Of a DNA stretch of 64,000 nucleotides, positions 7,195 through 15,238 are shown in pieces (positions within the stretch are counted from its first letter, which is position 1; each line of letters begins with the position of its first letter). The notes under the pieces are model-generated. The model was given only the letters and a program-made list of their open reading frames with translations. It ran no database searches and was not told the DNA's origin. This stretch comes from an uncultured Rhodopila sp. GTDB taxonomy: Bacteria; Pseudomonadota; Alphaproteobacteria; Acetobacterales; Acetobacteraceae. Location of the stretch: assembly GCA_903851415.1 (NCBI GenBank), contig CAINOE010000107.1:62001-126000 (forward strand). The letters are read 5' to 3'. The position numbers and the translations under genes were made by a program.

Positions 7195-7941
7195 TCATCG
7201 TCCGAACCGGGCATCGATTCGGGACCTGACCTCGGGTTGGGCAAAAGTGACGCGATGCATGGCCAGCTCCGTCTCCACCACCTGCGGCAGCGCCAGGCGA
7301 ATCGGCGCGGCGAGAGTTTTCTTGAGTTCGGTCAATGCCAACCGCGGCTTGTCGGCCAGCATGCGGGCCATTGCCATGGCGGCGGGAATGACCTCGGTGC
7401 GTTTCAGCACCCGCGCCGGAATGCCACGCGCCCGCAATTCGTGTCCATAATAGTTCTTGGCTGTGAACAAGATCTCGTTGCCCAACACATCGCCGAACCG
7501 GCGCGGAACGATATAGGTGCCGCCCATTCCCGGCGTGAAACCATACTTCATGAACACCGCACCATACAGGCTCTCCTCCGCCAGCAGCATGATGTCGGCG
7601 TAGCATCCCAGTACCAGGCCGCCACCGATCGCGTGGCCCTGCATTGCGGCGATAACCGGCAGTTCGCACTGCAGAAGGATATCGTAGAACGGCAAGGCCG
7701 CGAATTCGAGCCGTCCTTCCAGGATGGCAATCAGTTCCTCCTTGGTGCCGCCGCAGCAGAAGTAGCTGTCATAGCCATGCACGACCACGGCCTTCAGCCC
7801 GGGGTCGCCGCGGACCTGCTCGAACGCCCGCATCAGCCCGTCGATAAAGGGCGACGAAAAAGTGTTGCTGCTGTCACGGTCCTCCAGAGCGACCACGGCT
7901 ATGCCTTCAGGCGTTGTCGTCAACCGGACCGGCTCAGCCAT
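7195..7941 (-). CDS. Enoyl-CoA hydratase-like decarboxylase of the beta-branching cassette (ECH2)
   Basis: A 248-residue crotonase-fold protein; ATG at 7941, overlapping the stop of the preceding hydratase within ATGGCTGA. In beta-branching, this partner decarboxylates the 3-methylglutaconyl-type thioester made by ECH1 and leaves a methyl branch or exomethylene on the ACP-bound chain. Oxyanion-hole features are at residues 55-68 (HGYDSYFCCGGTKE) and 102-108 (GHAIGGG). The YFCCGGTKEEL segment is typical of the ECH2 decarboxylases rather than of ECH1 dehydratases. It is the last gene of the cassette; the gap to the zinc-ribbon gene is 81 bases, the first sizeable one after the 100-base gap at the enoyl reductase. 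Confidence 0.88.
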   Translation of the reverse strand: MAEPVRLTTTPEGIAVVALEDRDSSNTFSSPFIDGLMRAFEQVRGDPGLKAVVVHGYDSYFCCGGTKEELIAILEGRLEFAALPFYDILLQCELPVIAAMQGHAIGGGLVLGCYADIMLLAEESLYGAVFMKYGFTPGMGGTYIVPRRFGDVLGNEILFTAKNYYGHELRARGIPARVLKRTEVIPAAMAMARMLADKPRLALTELKKTLAAPIRLALPQVVETELAMHRVTFAQPEVRSRIDARFGR

Positions 7942-8686
7942 CGCCGCGCCCTCCGGCCGCCGGCCGCCGCCGCTGCCGCATCGCCGCAATCGCCGCCTGT
8001 GCCTGCGGCGTTTCCAGCAGCCGGGAAAGTTCGGCGGCGGCGCGCTGTTCCGTCGTGGAATCAATGGCCGCCAGCTCTCCCGCATAGCGTTTCAGCGCGC
8101 CGATGGTCTCCGGATGCACCTGCGCGGAACGCCGCAGCAGGCGGCGCACGGTTTCGCCCGGGTTCTCGCCGACCTCGTCCACAAGCGTCCAGGCCAACGC
8201 CTGATCGGCTGCAACGGGCTGCGTGCTCAGCGCCATGCGGTAGGCGCGCTGGAAGCCGATGCGCCGGATCAGGTAGGGCAGCACACACGCCGGCAGCAGC
8301 CCGAGCAGGGCCTCTGGCAAACTGAAATACGAGCGTGGGGTGGCAACAACCAGATCGCTGGCCGCGGCCAGTCCCACGCCGCCGCCGGTCACCCGCCCGT
8401 CGACCGCAGCGACGATCACCTTTGGCGAGAGCGTGAAACGCCGCAGCAACGCCAGGAAGGCGGCGCTCTCGACCGTGGTCTCGGTCAGGTCCATTCCGTC
8501 GCAGAACACACCGTCGCCGCCCTGCAGCACGACGGCGTGGCAAATCGCGCAGTTTTCCGCCTGCGCCAGTGCCGCATCGAGTTCGCGCAGCATCGTCCGG
8601 TTGATCGCATTCCCCTGCTCCGGCCGGCTGAGCGTGACGGTGATCAGCGTGCCCGGCGGGCCGACGTCGAGTGTCTCGCCGCGCAT
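7934..8686 (-). CDS. Enoyl-CoA hydratase-like dehydratase of the beta-branching cassette (ECH1)
   Basis: A 250-residue crotonase-fold protein that would dehydrate the HMG-type intermediate made by the HMG synthase. The start is the ATG at 8686 in a TGATG junction with the HMG synthase stop; a GTG at 8695 is also possible but adds only three residues. The oxyanion-hole regions are GGDGVFCDGMDLTE and DGRVTGGGVGLAAASDLV; the first fits the ECH1 type, in contrast to the CCGG motif of the next gene. ALLGLLPACVLPYLIRRIG follows as in typical hydratases. Confidence 0.87.
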   Translation of the reverse strand: MRGETLDVGPPGTLITVTLSRPEQGNAINRTMLRELDAALAQAENCAICHAVVLQGGDGVFCDGMDLTETTVESAAFLALLRRFTLSPKVIVAAVDGRVTGGGVGLAAASDLVVATPRSYFSLPEALLGLLPACVLPYLIRRIGFQRAYRMALSTQPVAADQALAWTLVDEVGENPGETVRRLLRRSAQVHPETIGALKRYAGELAAIDSTTEQRAAAELSRLLETPQAQAAIAAMRQRRRPAAGGRGDG

Positions 8687-9915
8687 CAGCTCCACTCGTA
8701 TTCGCGGTGGAAGTCGCGGATACGTCGCAGCACCAGGAGTCCGCGGCCGTCGAACTGCTCGCTGTAGATGCGACTGTAACGAACTGGATCGAGGTCGGCA
8801 TTCTGCACACCAAACCCTGCCTCGTCAGCCTGGTCCAGCAGCGCGTCGTACTCCTCCATCGTCAGCCGGTGCCGCCCCGCCAGCGCCTCGCCGATGCGCA
8901 ACGCGCGCAGCGCATCCTGGCTTTGCCGTGTCAGCACACCGCTGAAGAATTCCGATGCGCAGCCGGAGCCATAGGAGAACAGGCCGACGCGCCGCGGGCT
9001 GCTGAAATCGCCATGGTCGACCAGACCGCAAAGCGCCAGGAACACGGTTGCCGAATAAATATTGCCGATTTCCGTGCAATAGGCCAGCGACGGCACCACG
9101 CGCCGTTCGAAGTCGGCGTTGGCCTCGGCCGGCCCCATGCGCTTGAGCCGGCGCATCATCATGCGATGCGCCCCCTTTACCATGCCGGCAAACGGCGTGT
9201 GGAACGCGAGATAGTCGAACGTCTGCTGGAAATCGGCGCCGGTTCTCCCGGCATAGTCGGCGAAGCTGTGTTCCAGGCAGTCCAGATAGGACAGCAGCGA
9301 CAGGTCGGGATCGCCGGTCTCCAGCCGGACCGCGGGCCGGCATGTGTCCATGACCTCGTAGCTGTGATAGCCGTTCGCGCCGAGGTCAAGCGTCAGGGTC
9401 CGGGGATTCGCGCTCACCAGCATGGCGGCGGCGCCGGTGCCCTGCGAGGGCTCGGCATAGGTGTGCTTTGCCGCCGCATTGGCAACGTCGGTGGCGATGA
9501 TCAGAGCCGTCGCACCGGGCGACAGGCCTGCCGCCAGCCAGGAGGCCGCCATCTGAAGGCCGGCGGTGCCCGCGTAGCAGGCCTGCTTGATCTCGAACTG
9601 CCGGCATTTCCGGCTCAGGCCAAGGTAGTGGTGGATGTAACTGCCCATCGACTTGCCGAAATCGACACCCGACTCGCTCGCGGCGATGACCAGCTCGATG
9701 CGTGCCTTCTCCGCTTCCGTCAATCGGGCAACGATCGGGCGGGCGGCGTTGACCGCGTTGGTCACCGGGTCCTCGCAGGGCAGGTTGACCGACTTGCGCT
9801 GCATCATCAGGTTGTCGAAGCGTGACAGATCGAGCCGGCGGGCCTGGAACAGCGTGCGGATGTCGATCGCCGCGCGTCCTCCATACGGGTGTATGGCTTC
9901 GATGCCGACGCCCAT
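8686..9915 (-). CDS. HMG-CoA synthase-like enzyme of the beta-branching cassette
   Basis: A 409-residue protein that condenses acetyl from the donor ACP with the beta-keto group of the ACP-bound polyketide. The catalytic residues are visible: Glu81 (AASESGVDFGKS), Cys113 (KQACYAGTAG) and His239 (LAFHTPFAGMVKGAHR). The start is the ATG at 9915, one base after the stop of the ketosynthase; a longer frame to 10083 runs through that gene and reads as non-coding. Length and order agree with beta-branching HMG synthases of trans-AT clusters. Confidence 0.93.
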   Translation of the reverse strand: MGVGIEAIHPYGGRAAIDIRTLFQARRLDLSRFDNLMMQRKSVNLPCEDPVTNAVNAARPIVARLTEAEKARIELVIAASESGVDFGKSMGSYIHHYLGLSRKCRQFEIKQACYAGTAGLQMAASWLAAGLSPGATALIIATDVANAAAKHTYAEPSQGTGAAAMLVSANPRTLTLDLGANGYHSYEVMDTCRPAVRLETGDPDLSLLSYLDCLEHSFADYAGRTGADFQQTFDYLAFHTPFAGMVKGAHRMMMRRLKRMGPAEANADFERRVVPSLAYCTEIGNIYSATVFLALCGLVDHGDFSSPRRVGLFSYGSGCASEFFSGVLTRQSQDALRALRIGEALAGRHRLTMEEYDALLDQADEAGFGVQNADLDPVRYSRIYSEQFDGRGLLVLRRIRDFHREYEWS

Positions 9916-9916
9916 T

Positions 9917-11077
9917 TCAGGCGGCTCCCCGGCGCAAGACGACGCAGGTGTTGAAACCGCCGAAGGCGAAGCCGTTCGATAGCGCGGTGTCGCACCGCAT
10001 CGGTTCGGCGGCGGCGCCGGCAAACCGCAATGCCGGATCAATCGGATCGCGCAACAGCGGATTCGGATGGATGAAGCCGCCATTCAGCTGCAGCAGCGTG
10101 GCGATCGCCTCCACCGCGCCGGCCGCGGTCAGGCCGTGCCCCACCAGCGCCTTTGTCGAATTGACCCGCGCACCGGCGGCCTGCCCGCCCAATACCTGCC
10201 GCAGGGCGGCACACTCGGTCTCGTCGCCAAGCATGGATCCGGTGGCGTGCGCATTGACGTAGCCAATCGCCGGCGCCGCGATTCCTGCGGCGGCGATGGC
10301 GGCACGCATGGCGGCGGCCTCACCGTCCACCGTCGGGTTCGAGGAATGGTTGCCGTCCATGACCATCGCCGCTCCCGCAAGTTCACCCAGAATTGGCGCG
10401 CCGCCGGCCTCCGCAACCGGCTGCCGTTGCAGCACCAGGCAGGCCGCCGCGGGACGCCAGACGAAGCCGTCGCGCGCCGTGTCGAATGGGCGGCAGACGC
10501 CGCTCGGGCTGGCCGCGCCAATCAGCTCGAAGCCAAGCTGCTCGGCGGCGGAAAGGTCCGAACAGGCGCCGACGATCAGGCAGGTATCCAGGGTGCCGGT
10601 GCGCAGCCAGTTCCAGGCGTGCAGCAGCGCCACGTTGCTGCTTGCCGAGGCGCCACCCACCGTGTAGCTCATGCCGCGAATGCCGAAAATTTCCGTCAGA
10701 CAGCCGACCTGGTGGGTATCGGCATAGCCCAGCGCGTAGCGCGGATTAAACTTCAGCGACTCCTGCTGCAGCGCCTGGAGGTTGCCGGCGATGTAGGACT
10801 GATGGAGGTTGTTGCCGGCGATAATCAGGCCCGTTCTGGCCGGGTCCGGTGGCGGCCCGCTCTGCCGCAGTGCCTCGGCCGCGACGCAGACGCTCATGCG
10901 GGTCGAGCGGGTGTTGTTGCGAAGGATGCGGCGTGCGGCGGCCGGCAGGTCGTACTCCCGCCAATCGAAATCACCGGCGTGGCCGCGGCCCGAGCGCAGC
11001 GCGGAGGCGAACTCCGGCACCGACGCCGCGACTGCGTTGATAGTCCCCATGCCGGTGACAACGACGGCCGCCGTCAT
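9917..11077 (-). CDS. Decarboxylating ketosynthase of the beta-branching cassette (Cys-to-Ser)
   Basis: A 386-residue free-standing ketosynthase. The active-site cysteine is replaced by Ser144 in VGGASASSNVA, while both histidines remain (His277 in NAHATGS, His314 in LVGHGLTAAG). This combination is the hallmark of the cassette ketosynthase, which decarboxylates malonyl on the donor ACP to acetyl instead of condensing. The ATG at 11077 overlaps the ACP stop as ATGA; the longer frame to 11098 is not needed. Confidence 0.92.
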   Translation of the reverse strand: MTAAVVVTGMGTINAVAASVPEFASALRSGRGHAGDFDWREYDLPAAARRILRNNTRSTRMSVCVAAEALRQSGPPPDPARTGLIIAGNNLHQSYIAGNLQALQQESLKFNPRYALGYADTHQVGCLTEIFGIRGMSYTVGGASASSNVALLHAWNWLRTGTLDTCLIVGACSDLSAAEQLGFELIGAASPSGVCRPFDTARDGFVWRPAAACLVLQRQPVAEAGGAPILGELAGAAMVMDGNHSSNPTVDGEAAAMRAAIAAAGIAAPAIGYVNAHATGSMLGDETECAALRQVLGGQAAGARVNSTKALVGHGLTAAGAVEAIATLLQLNGGFIHPNPLLRDPIDPALRFAGAAAEPMRCDTALSNGFAFGGFNTCVVLRRGAA

Positions 11078-11340
11078 GAGCCGGGAGCCGCGCGCCAATG
11101 GCTGCTCAGTAAAGTAACGAGTCCGCGCAGGTCCCTGACCTCGGCCAGTTCGACGCGGGGCACCCGGACGTCCAGTTCCTCCATGGCCAGCATGGCGATC
11201 TCGACGCGGTCCACCGAGTTCGCGCCCAGCTCGGTCAGGTTGCCGTCCGGGGTGATGAGGGCCGGATCGAGATCGATCATTACTTCGATCACCTTGGCTT
11301 TCACCACGTCGAAGACCCGCCGTTGTCTCTCCGTCAACAT
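11074..11340 (-). CDS. Donor acyl carrier protein of the beta-branching cassette
   Basis: An 88-residue carrier protein with the phosphopantetheine serine at 42 in LGANSVDRVEI. The GANS form, instead of the usual G(V/I/F)DS, is typical of donor ACPs in beta-branching cassettes. It would be loaded with malonyl, decarboxylated by the neighbouring ketosynthase, and used by the HMG synthase. The ATG at 11340 has GGAGG eight bases upstream and sits two bases after the enoyl reductase stop. Confidence 0.92.
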   Translation of the reverse strand: MLTERQRRVFDVVKAKVIEVMIDLDPALITPDGNLTELGANSVDRVEIAMLAMEELDVRVPRVELAEVRDLRGLVTLLSSHWRAAPGS

Positions 11341-11342
11341 GA

Positions 11343-12665
11343 TTAAACCTCCGGCCGCCGGTTCCACAGGATTTCCGCGGCGCCCGTCATCAGCAGCTCT
11401 GCAATAGCATCCGGATGCCGTTTCCGCCAGTCCTCCATAGGTGTGCCGAGCACCAATTGATTAAACGCACCCATCGCTGAGCTGCAATGAATCTGGTAGT
11501 CGACCCGCTGGTCCGGCGCGCCGCGTTGCGCGAGGCGCGCGGAATGAACGAAATACCATTTGAAGATCAAAGCCATCTTGTGTTTCGGATCGCGCTCGGC
11601 GCGAACAATCTCGCCGGGGTTGACGCGCAGATAATGCGCGCGGGTTTCCGCGTAGACCTCGTCGAAGCCGCGATGGAAATATTTGGTTTCGATCTGCTCG
11701 CGCGTCTTGCAATCAATCGCGTCGATCGAATCGTATTGCCGGTAGAGTTCGTAAAGACGGTTGGCGCGGGCGGGAAAGAACAGGCCCTTCCTTAGCACAC
11801 GGACCTTGGAGCCTTGTTCGAACATGTCGCCGGCGGGAGCGATGGCGGTGTCCTGTATGCCGGCCTGCTGCAGCAGGTCCTTCACCGCGTCGCTGGTGCC
11901 GGCTTCCACCGTGCACTGGTTCACCGATCCGGTCAGTACGAAGTCGGCGCCGAGGACAAAGGCCGCGGCAACCGCACGCGGCGTTCCCAGGCCGCCGGCG
12001 GCACCCAGCCGGACCCGTGCCGCATATCCGGCCCGCTGAACCGCCGCGTCACGCTGGGCGGCGATCGCCGGAACCAGGGTGAAGGCAACTCCCTGATCGG
12101 TGTGCCCGCCGGAGTCGGATTCCACGCAAAGGTCGTCCGCCATCGGCACGGTCTGCGACAGCGCCGCCTCGGCGCCGCTGATGCGCCCGGCTCCCGCCAA
12201 CTCGCGAACGATTTTTTCCGGCGGCGGGTTGAGAAACTGCTCCGCCACTTCCGGGCGGGAAACCTTCGCCATCACCCGGTTGCGCGGCCCCTCCCGGGTC
12301 AGTCCGGTAAGGCGGAAACGCACCAGCGCCGGGCTGACCTGAAGATACGCCGCGGCTTCCACCCGGGTAACGCCATGCCGCAGGAAAAGATCGACGCAGC
12401 CTTCCTCTTCCCAGCCGCTCAGCAGGTTCATCCCATAGCTTGCATCCGCCGGCGCCCGGTCCCGCAGGAAGCGGATGTCGGCATCGATCCGGTCCGGCGC
12501 CAGGCCGCCGGTGCCCAGGTAGGAGAGCAGACGCGCCCCGGCCATGCGCAGCACCAGTTCCTTCGAAGCGATGCCTTTGTACATGGCGCCCGCAACATAG
12601 GCGTAGCGCACGCCATGATCGCGGCGGAAGGCCGGGCAACCCAGGGCTTCGGCCGGGGTGGTCAA
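11343..12665 (-). CDS. Trans-acting enoyl reductase, PfaD family
   Basis: A 440-residue flavin-dependent enoyl reductase of the type that serves trans-AT synthases in trans. Recognisable are the N-terminal FRRDHGVRYAYVAGAMYKGI, the substrate-lobe ARLLSYLGTGGL, and the flavin phosphate site LGAAGGLGTPRAVAAAF followed by GADFVLTGSVNQ. No synthase module in the window has its own ER domain, so this protein would reduce chosen enoyl intermediates, perhaps in the upstream modules. The frame has only a TTG start (12665), with no clear ribosome-binding site, and 100 bases separate it from the acyltransferase stop, unlike the tight junctions elsewhere; the true start may differ. Confidence 0.88.
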   Translation of the reverse strand: MTTPAEALGCPAFRRDHGVRYAYVAGAMYKGIASKELVLRMAGARLLSYLGTGGLAPDRIDADIRFLRDRAPADASYGMNLLSGWEEEGCVDLFLRHGVTRVEAAAYLQVSPALVRFRLTGLTREGPRNRVMAKVSRPEVAEQFLNPPPEKIVRELAGAGRISGAEAALSQTVPMADDLCVESDSGGHTDQGVAFTLVPAIAAQRDAAVQRAGYAARVRLGAAGGLGTPRAVAAAFVLGADFVLTGSVNQCTVEAGTSDAVKDLLQQAGIQDTAIAPAGDMFEQGSKVRVLRKGLFFPARANRLYELYRQYDSIDAIDCKTREQIETKYFHRGFDEVYAETRAHYLRVNPGEIVRAERDPKHKMALIFKWYFVHSARLAQRGAPDQRVDYQIHCSSAMGAFNQLVLGTPMEDWRKRHPDAIAELLMTGAAEILWNRRPEV

Positions 12666-12765
12666 GCCGGCCGGCGCGGAGTTCGGGATTGCGGCATCGT
12701 CACGCCGCCATCCGGCGCGCGGGCCGGACCGGTTGGTGCCGCCGCCGAATGTCCGGATGCCGGAC

Positions 12766-13623
12766 TCATTGTGCAGCCGTTCTGATCTGGCGCAGCAGCG
12801 AGGTCAGCACGTTGCCGGGGCCCAGCTCCTCGAATTCCGGATCGGGTTGCTGCAGCAGATACTGCACCGATTCGACCCAGCGCACCGGAGACGTGATCTG
12901 CTCCGTCATCGTCTCGATGATGGCCGACGGCTCATAGGGGCGCGCGGTAACGTTGGCGATCACCGGGATGCGTGGCGGGTAGAAGCGGATGTCGCACACG
13001 AAGGCTTTGAACTCGGCCCGCACCGGCTCCATGTAGCGCGAGTGGAAGGCGGCACTGACCTCCAGCGGGACGAACATCTGTGCGCCCGCGTCATCGAATG
13101 TTTGGCGCGCCGCCAGGATGTCGGCCTGCGGACCCGAGATCACCGTCTGCTTCGGCGCGTTCAGGTTGGCGATGTCGATCGTTTCAAGGCCGCGGGTATG
13201 CAGCAGGTCGCGCACGTTGCCGGCGGGCAGCCCGATCACCGCCGCCATGCCACCGCCGGAAACGCGGCCCATGAGCTCGCCGCGCTTCTGCACGATGCGC
13301 AGGCCGGTTTCGAAGTTGAACACACCGGCCGCGAACAGCGCGGCGAATTCGCCGACGCTGTGGCCGGCCACCAGGTCGGGCGCACGCCGCGTTTCGTGCA
13401 GCCGCTTCAGGCACATCAGGGACGAAACGAGATACATCATTGGCTGAGTGATCCGGGTTTGGCGCAACGTGCCGCCGGGATCCTCCAGGCACTGATGCCG
13501 AACGGAATAGCCCAGGATCGCGTCCGCCGCCGCGGTCTCTGCCGGGAACAGGTCGAACAGATCGGCGCCCATTCCCTTCTTCTGGGAGCCCTGACCGGGG
13601 AACAACATGATTCTGCTAGGCAT
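12766..13623 (-). CDS. Trans-acting malonyl acyltransferase
   Basis: A 285-residue free-standing acyltransferase that should load malonyl units onto all ACPs of the synthases, none of which has its own AT. Motifs: FPGQGSQKKGMG near the N-terminus, the nucleophile Ser89 in GHSVGEFAA, and His194 in AAFHSRYM. The AFHS form is that of malonyl-specific enzymes. The length is that of a single AT without a fused reductase. The ATG at 13621-13623 overlaps the transporter stop by eight bases. Confidence 0.93.
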   Translation of the reverse strand: MPSRIMLFPGQGSQKKGMGADLFDLFPAETAAADAILGYSVRHQCLEDPGGTLRQTRITQPMMYLVSSLMCLKRLHETRRAPDLVAGHSVGEFAALFAAGVFNFETGLRIVQKRGELMGRVSGGGMAAVIGLPAGNVRDLLHTRGLETIDIANLNAPKQTVISGPQADILAARQTFDDAGAQMFVPLEVSAAFHSRYMEPVRAEFKAFVCDIRFYPPRIPVIANVTARPYEPSAIIETMTEQITSPVRWVESVQYLLQQPDPEFEELGPGNVLTSLLRQIRTAAQ

Positions 13624-15238
13624 TCACCAGCCTCCCGTAATCCAGCTTCAGCACGCGGTCCGCTATCCCAAAGTAACGGTCATCGTGGCTGACCACCACC
13701 ACCGTCTTGCCCCTGGCTTTCAGGTTCCGCAGGATGCCCTCGTAGAAATAGCGGCGAAATTCCGGATCCTGATCGGCGGCGACTTCGTCAAACAGGTAGA
13801 TGGGCCTGTCTTCCAGCAACGCGGTTGCCAGCGCCAGCCGCTTGCGCTGGCCGGTCGACAGGTTGAGGTTGGTGAACCGCCTTCCGGCATACTGCGTCTT
13901 GTCCTCGAGCTGCATCTCCCGCAGCAACGCCGCGACACGGCTTTCATCGACCTCCGGGTGGCCATACAGCCGGTCGAACAGGTGGAAGTCCGCGAAGACA
14001 ACGCCGAAACACTCGCGGTAGTGCTGAACATTCTCGGGTGAGACGGGAATGTTGTCCAGTTGCAATCGGCCGTGCGTCGGCCGGTACAGGCCCGCCAGCA
14101 GCTTCATGAAGGTGGATTTTCCGCTGCCATTGCCGCCCAGAAGGAACAACAGCTCGTTGCCCGGTATGGTTACATTGTCGAGTTGCACCGAAAACGCGGT
14201 TTCCTCCGGGCCGGGATAGCGGAAATACAGGTCCACGGCACGCAACTCACCGCGCACGCCGCCGCGCCACGGGTTGGGCGGCAGCGACTCGGGCGGCGCC
14301 TCCAGGTCGTCAAGCGCCGCGGCCAGGCTCAGCATGTTGTCGATCGCCGTATCGGTCTTGGTGATGTTCGGCAACGCCTGCACGAACACGGTGCCGTTGC
14401 CCAGCAGGAACAGCAGGATCGTGGTCACCGACAGCGTGTTGGTGGGCGTGATGTCACTGATACGGGGCAGCACGAACAGAATGCCGCCCAGCAGGATGTA
14501 GAAGAAAATGTAGGTGTAGATTTCGGATTCAACGATGCTGATGGCGGTGTTGGTGTTCAGCACGCGCGCTTCGAGCGAGCTCTTGCGCAGGTAGTTGTCG
14601 AACAGATCACGGCTCATGAGGTGATCCATTTTCAGCTCCTGGAAGCCGTCCATCAACTGCTGGAAGGATTTCAGAAACTCGTCCTCCCGCTGTATCGACG
14701 TCCGCATGTCGGCGCCGATCGAACGGTTCAGGTGCAGCACCACCCAGGCGCAGGCCGCGACGCAAACGACCACCAGGTAGAGCGCCGGCAGGGACAGATA
14801 GGCGATATAGATGAACGAGGCCACCAGCATGATGCCGGCCGGGACACCCTGCCCGTAGTGCCGCGCACCTTCCATGATAACGGCGGAATTTTCCGATACC
14901 GCGTTGATTAACTGCGCGCGGTCCAGCGCTTCGAATGCCTGCAGGCGGGTGTATTGGATCCTGTTGATCAACCGGATGCGCAGGCGGGATACCGCATCCT
15001 GCACATGTTCGGTTAGCGATATGGTAATGTTGCGTTTGGTCGCCGCGAAGACCACGACAGTTGCAACGAACATCAGCACGGTGCGCAGGTCGGTAGCATC
15101 GGTCGTGCCGGTGGTCGCGTCGTGCACGAACAGCAACACTAACGCGTTGCTGATGCCGATGATCAGGAAACCGAGATACAAACTGCGAAGATTGATCGTG
15201 GTTTCCTGCTGAAGCAGCGTGATCAGCCGGCTCTTCAT
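13616..15238 (-). CDS. Cyclic-peptide-export type ABC transporter (membrane and ATPase domains fused)
   Basis: A 540-residue half-transporter of the SyrD/PvdE/YojI type, expected to export the polyketide-peptide or its precursor across the inner membrane as a dimer. Hydrophobic segments include SLYLGFLIIGISNALVLLF, TVLMFVATVVVFAATK, a pair around AGIMLVASFIYIAYL and VVVCVAACAWVVL, IFFYILLGGILFVLP and VTTILLFLLGNG. The ATPase part has Walker A LLGGNGSGKST (about residue 370), signature LSTGQRKR in place of LSGGQ, Walker B PIYLFDEVAADQDP and the switch histidine in VVVVSHDD. The ATG at 15238 overlaps the synthase stop as ATGA, ruling out the longer frame to 15376. Confidence 0.9.
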   Translation of the reverse strand: MKSRLITLLQQETTINLRSLYLGFLIIGISNALVLLFVHDATTGTTDATDLRTVLMFVATVVVFAATKRNITISLTEHVQDAVSRLRIRLINRIQYTRLQAFEALDRAQLINAVSENSAVIMEGARHYGQGVPAGIMLVASFIYIAYLSLPALYLVVVCVAACAWVVLHLNRSIGADMRTSIQREDEFLKSFQQLMDGFQELKMDHLMSRDLFDNYLRKSSLEARVLNTNTAISIVESEIYTYIFFYILLGGILFVLPRISDITPTNTLSVTTILLFLLGNGTVFVQALPNITKTDTAIDNMLSLAAALDDLEAPPESLPPNPWRGGVRGELRAVDLYFRYPGPEETAFSVQLDNVTIPGNELLFLLGGNGSGKSTFMKLLAGLYRPTHGRLQLDNIPVSPENVQHYRECFGVVFADFHLFDRLYGHPEVDESRVAALLREMQLEDKTQYAGRRFTNLNLSTGQRKRLALATALLEDRPIYLFDEVAADQDPEFRRYFYEGILRNLKARGKTVVVVSHDDRYFGIADRVLKLDYGRLVNA

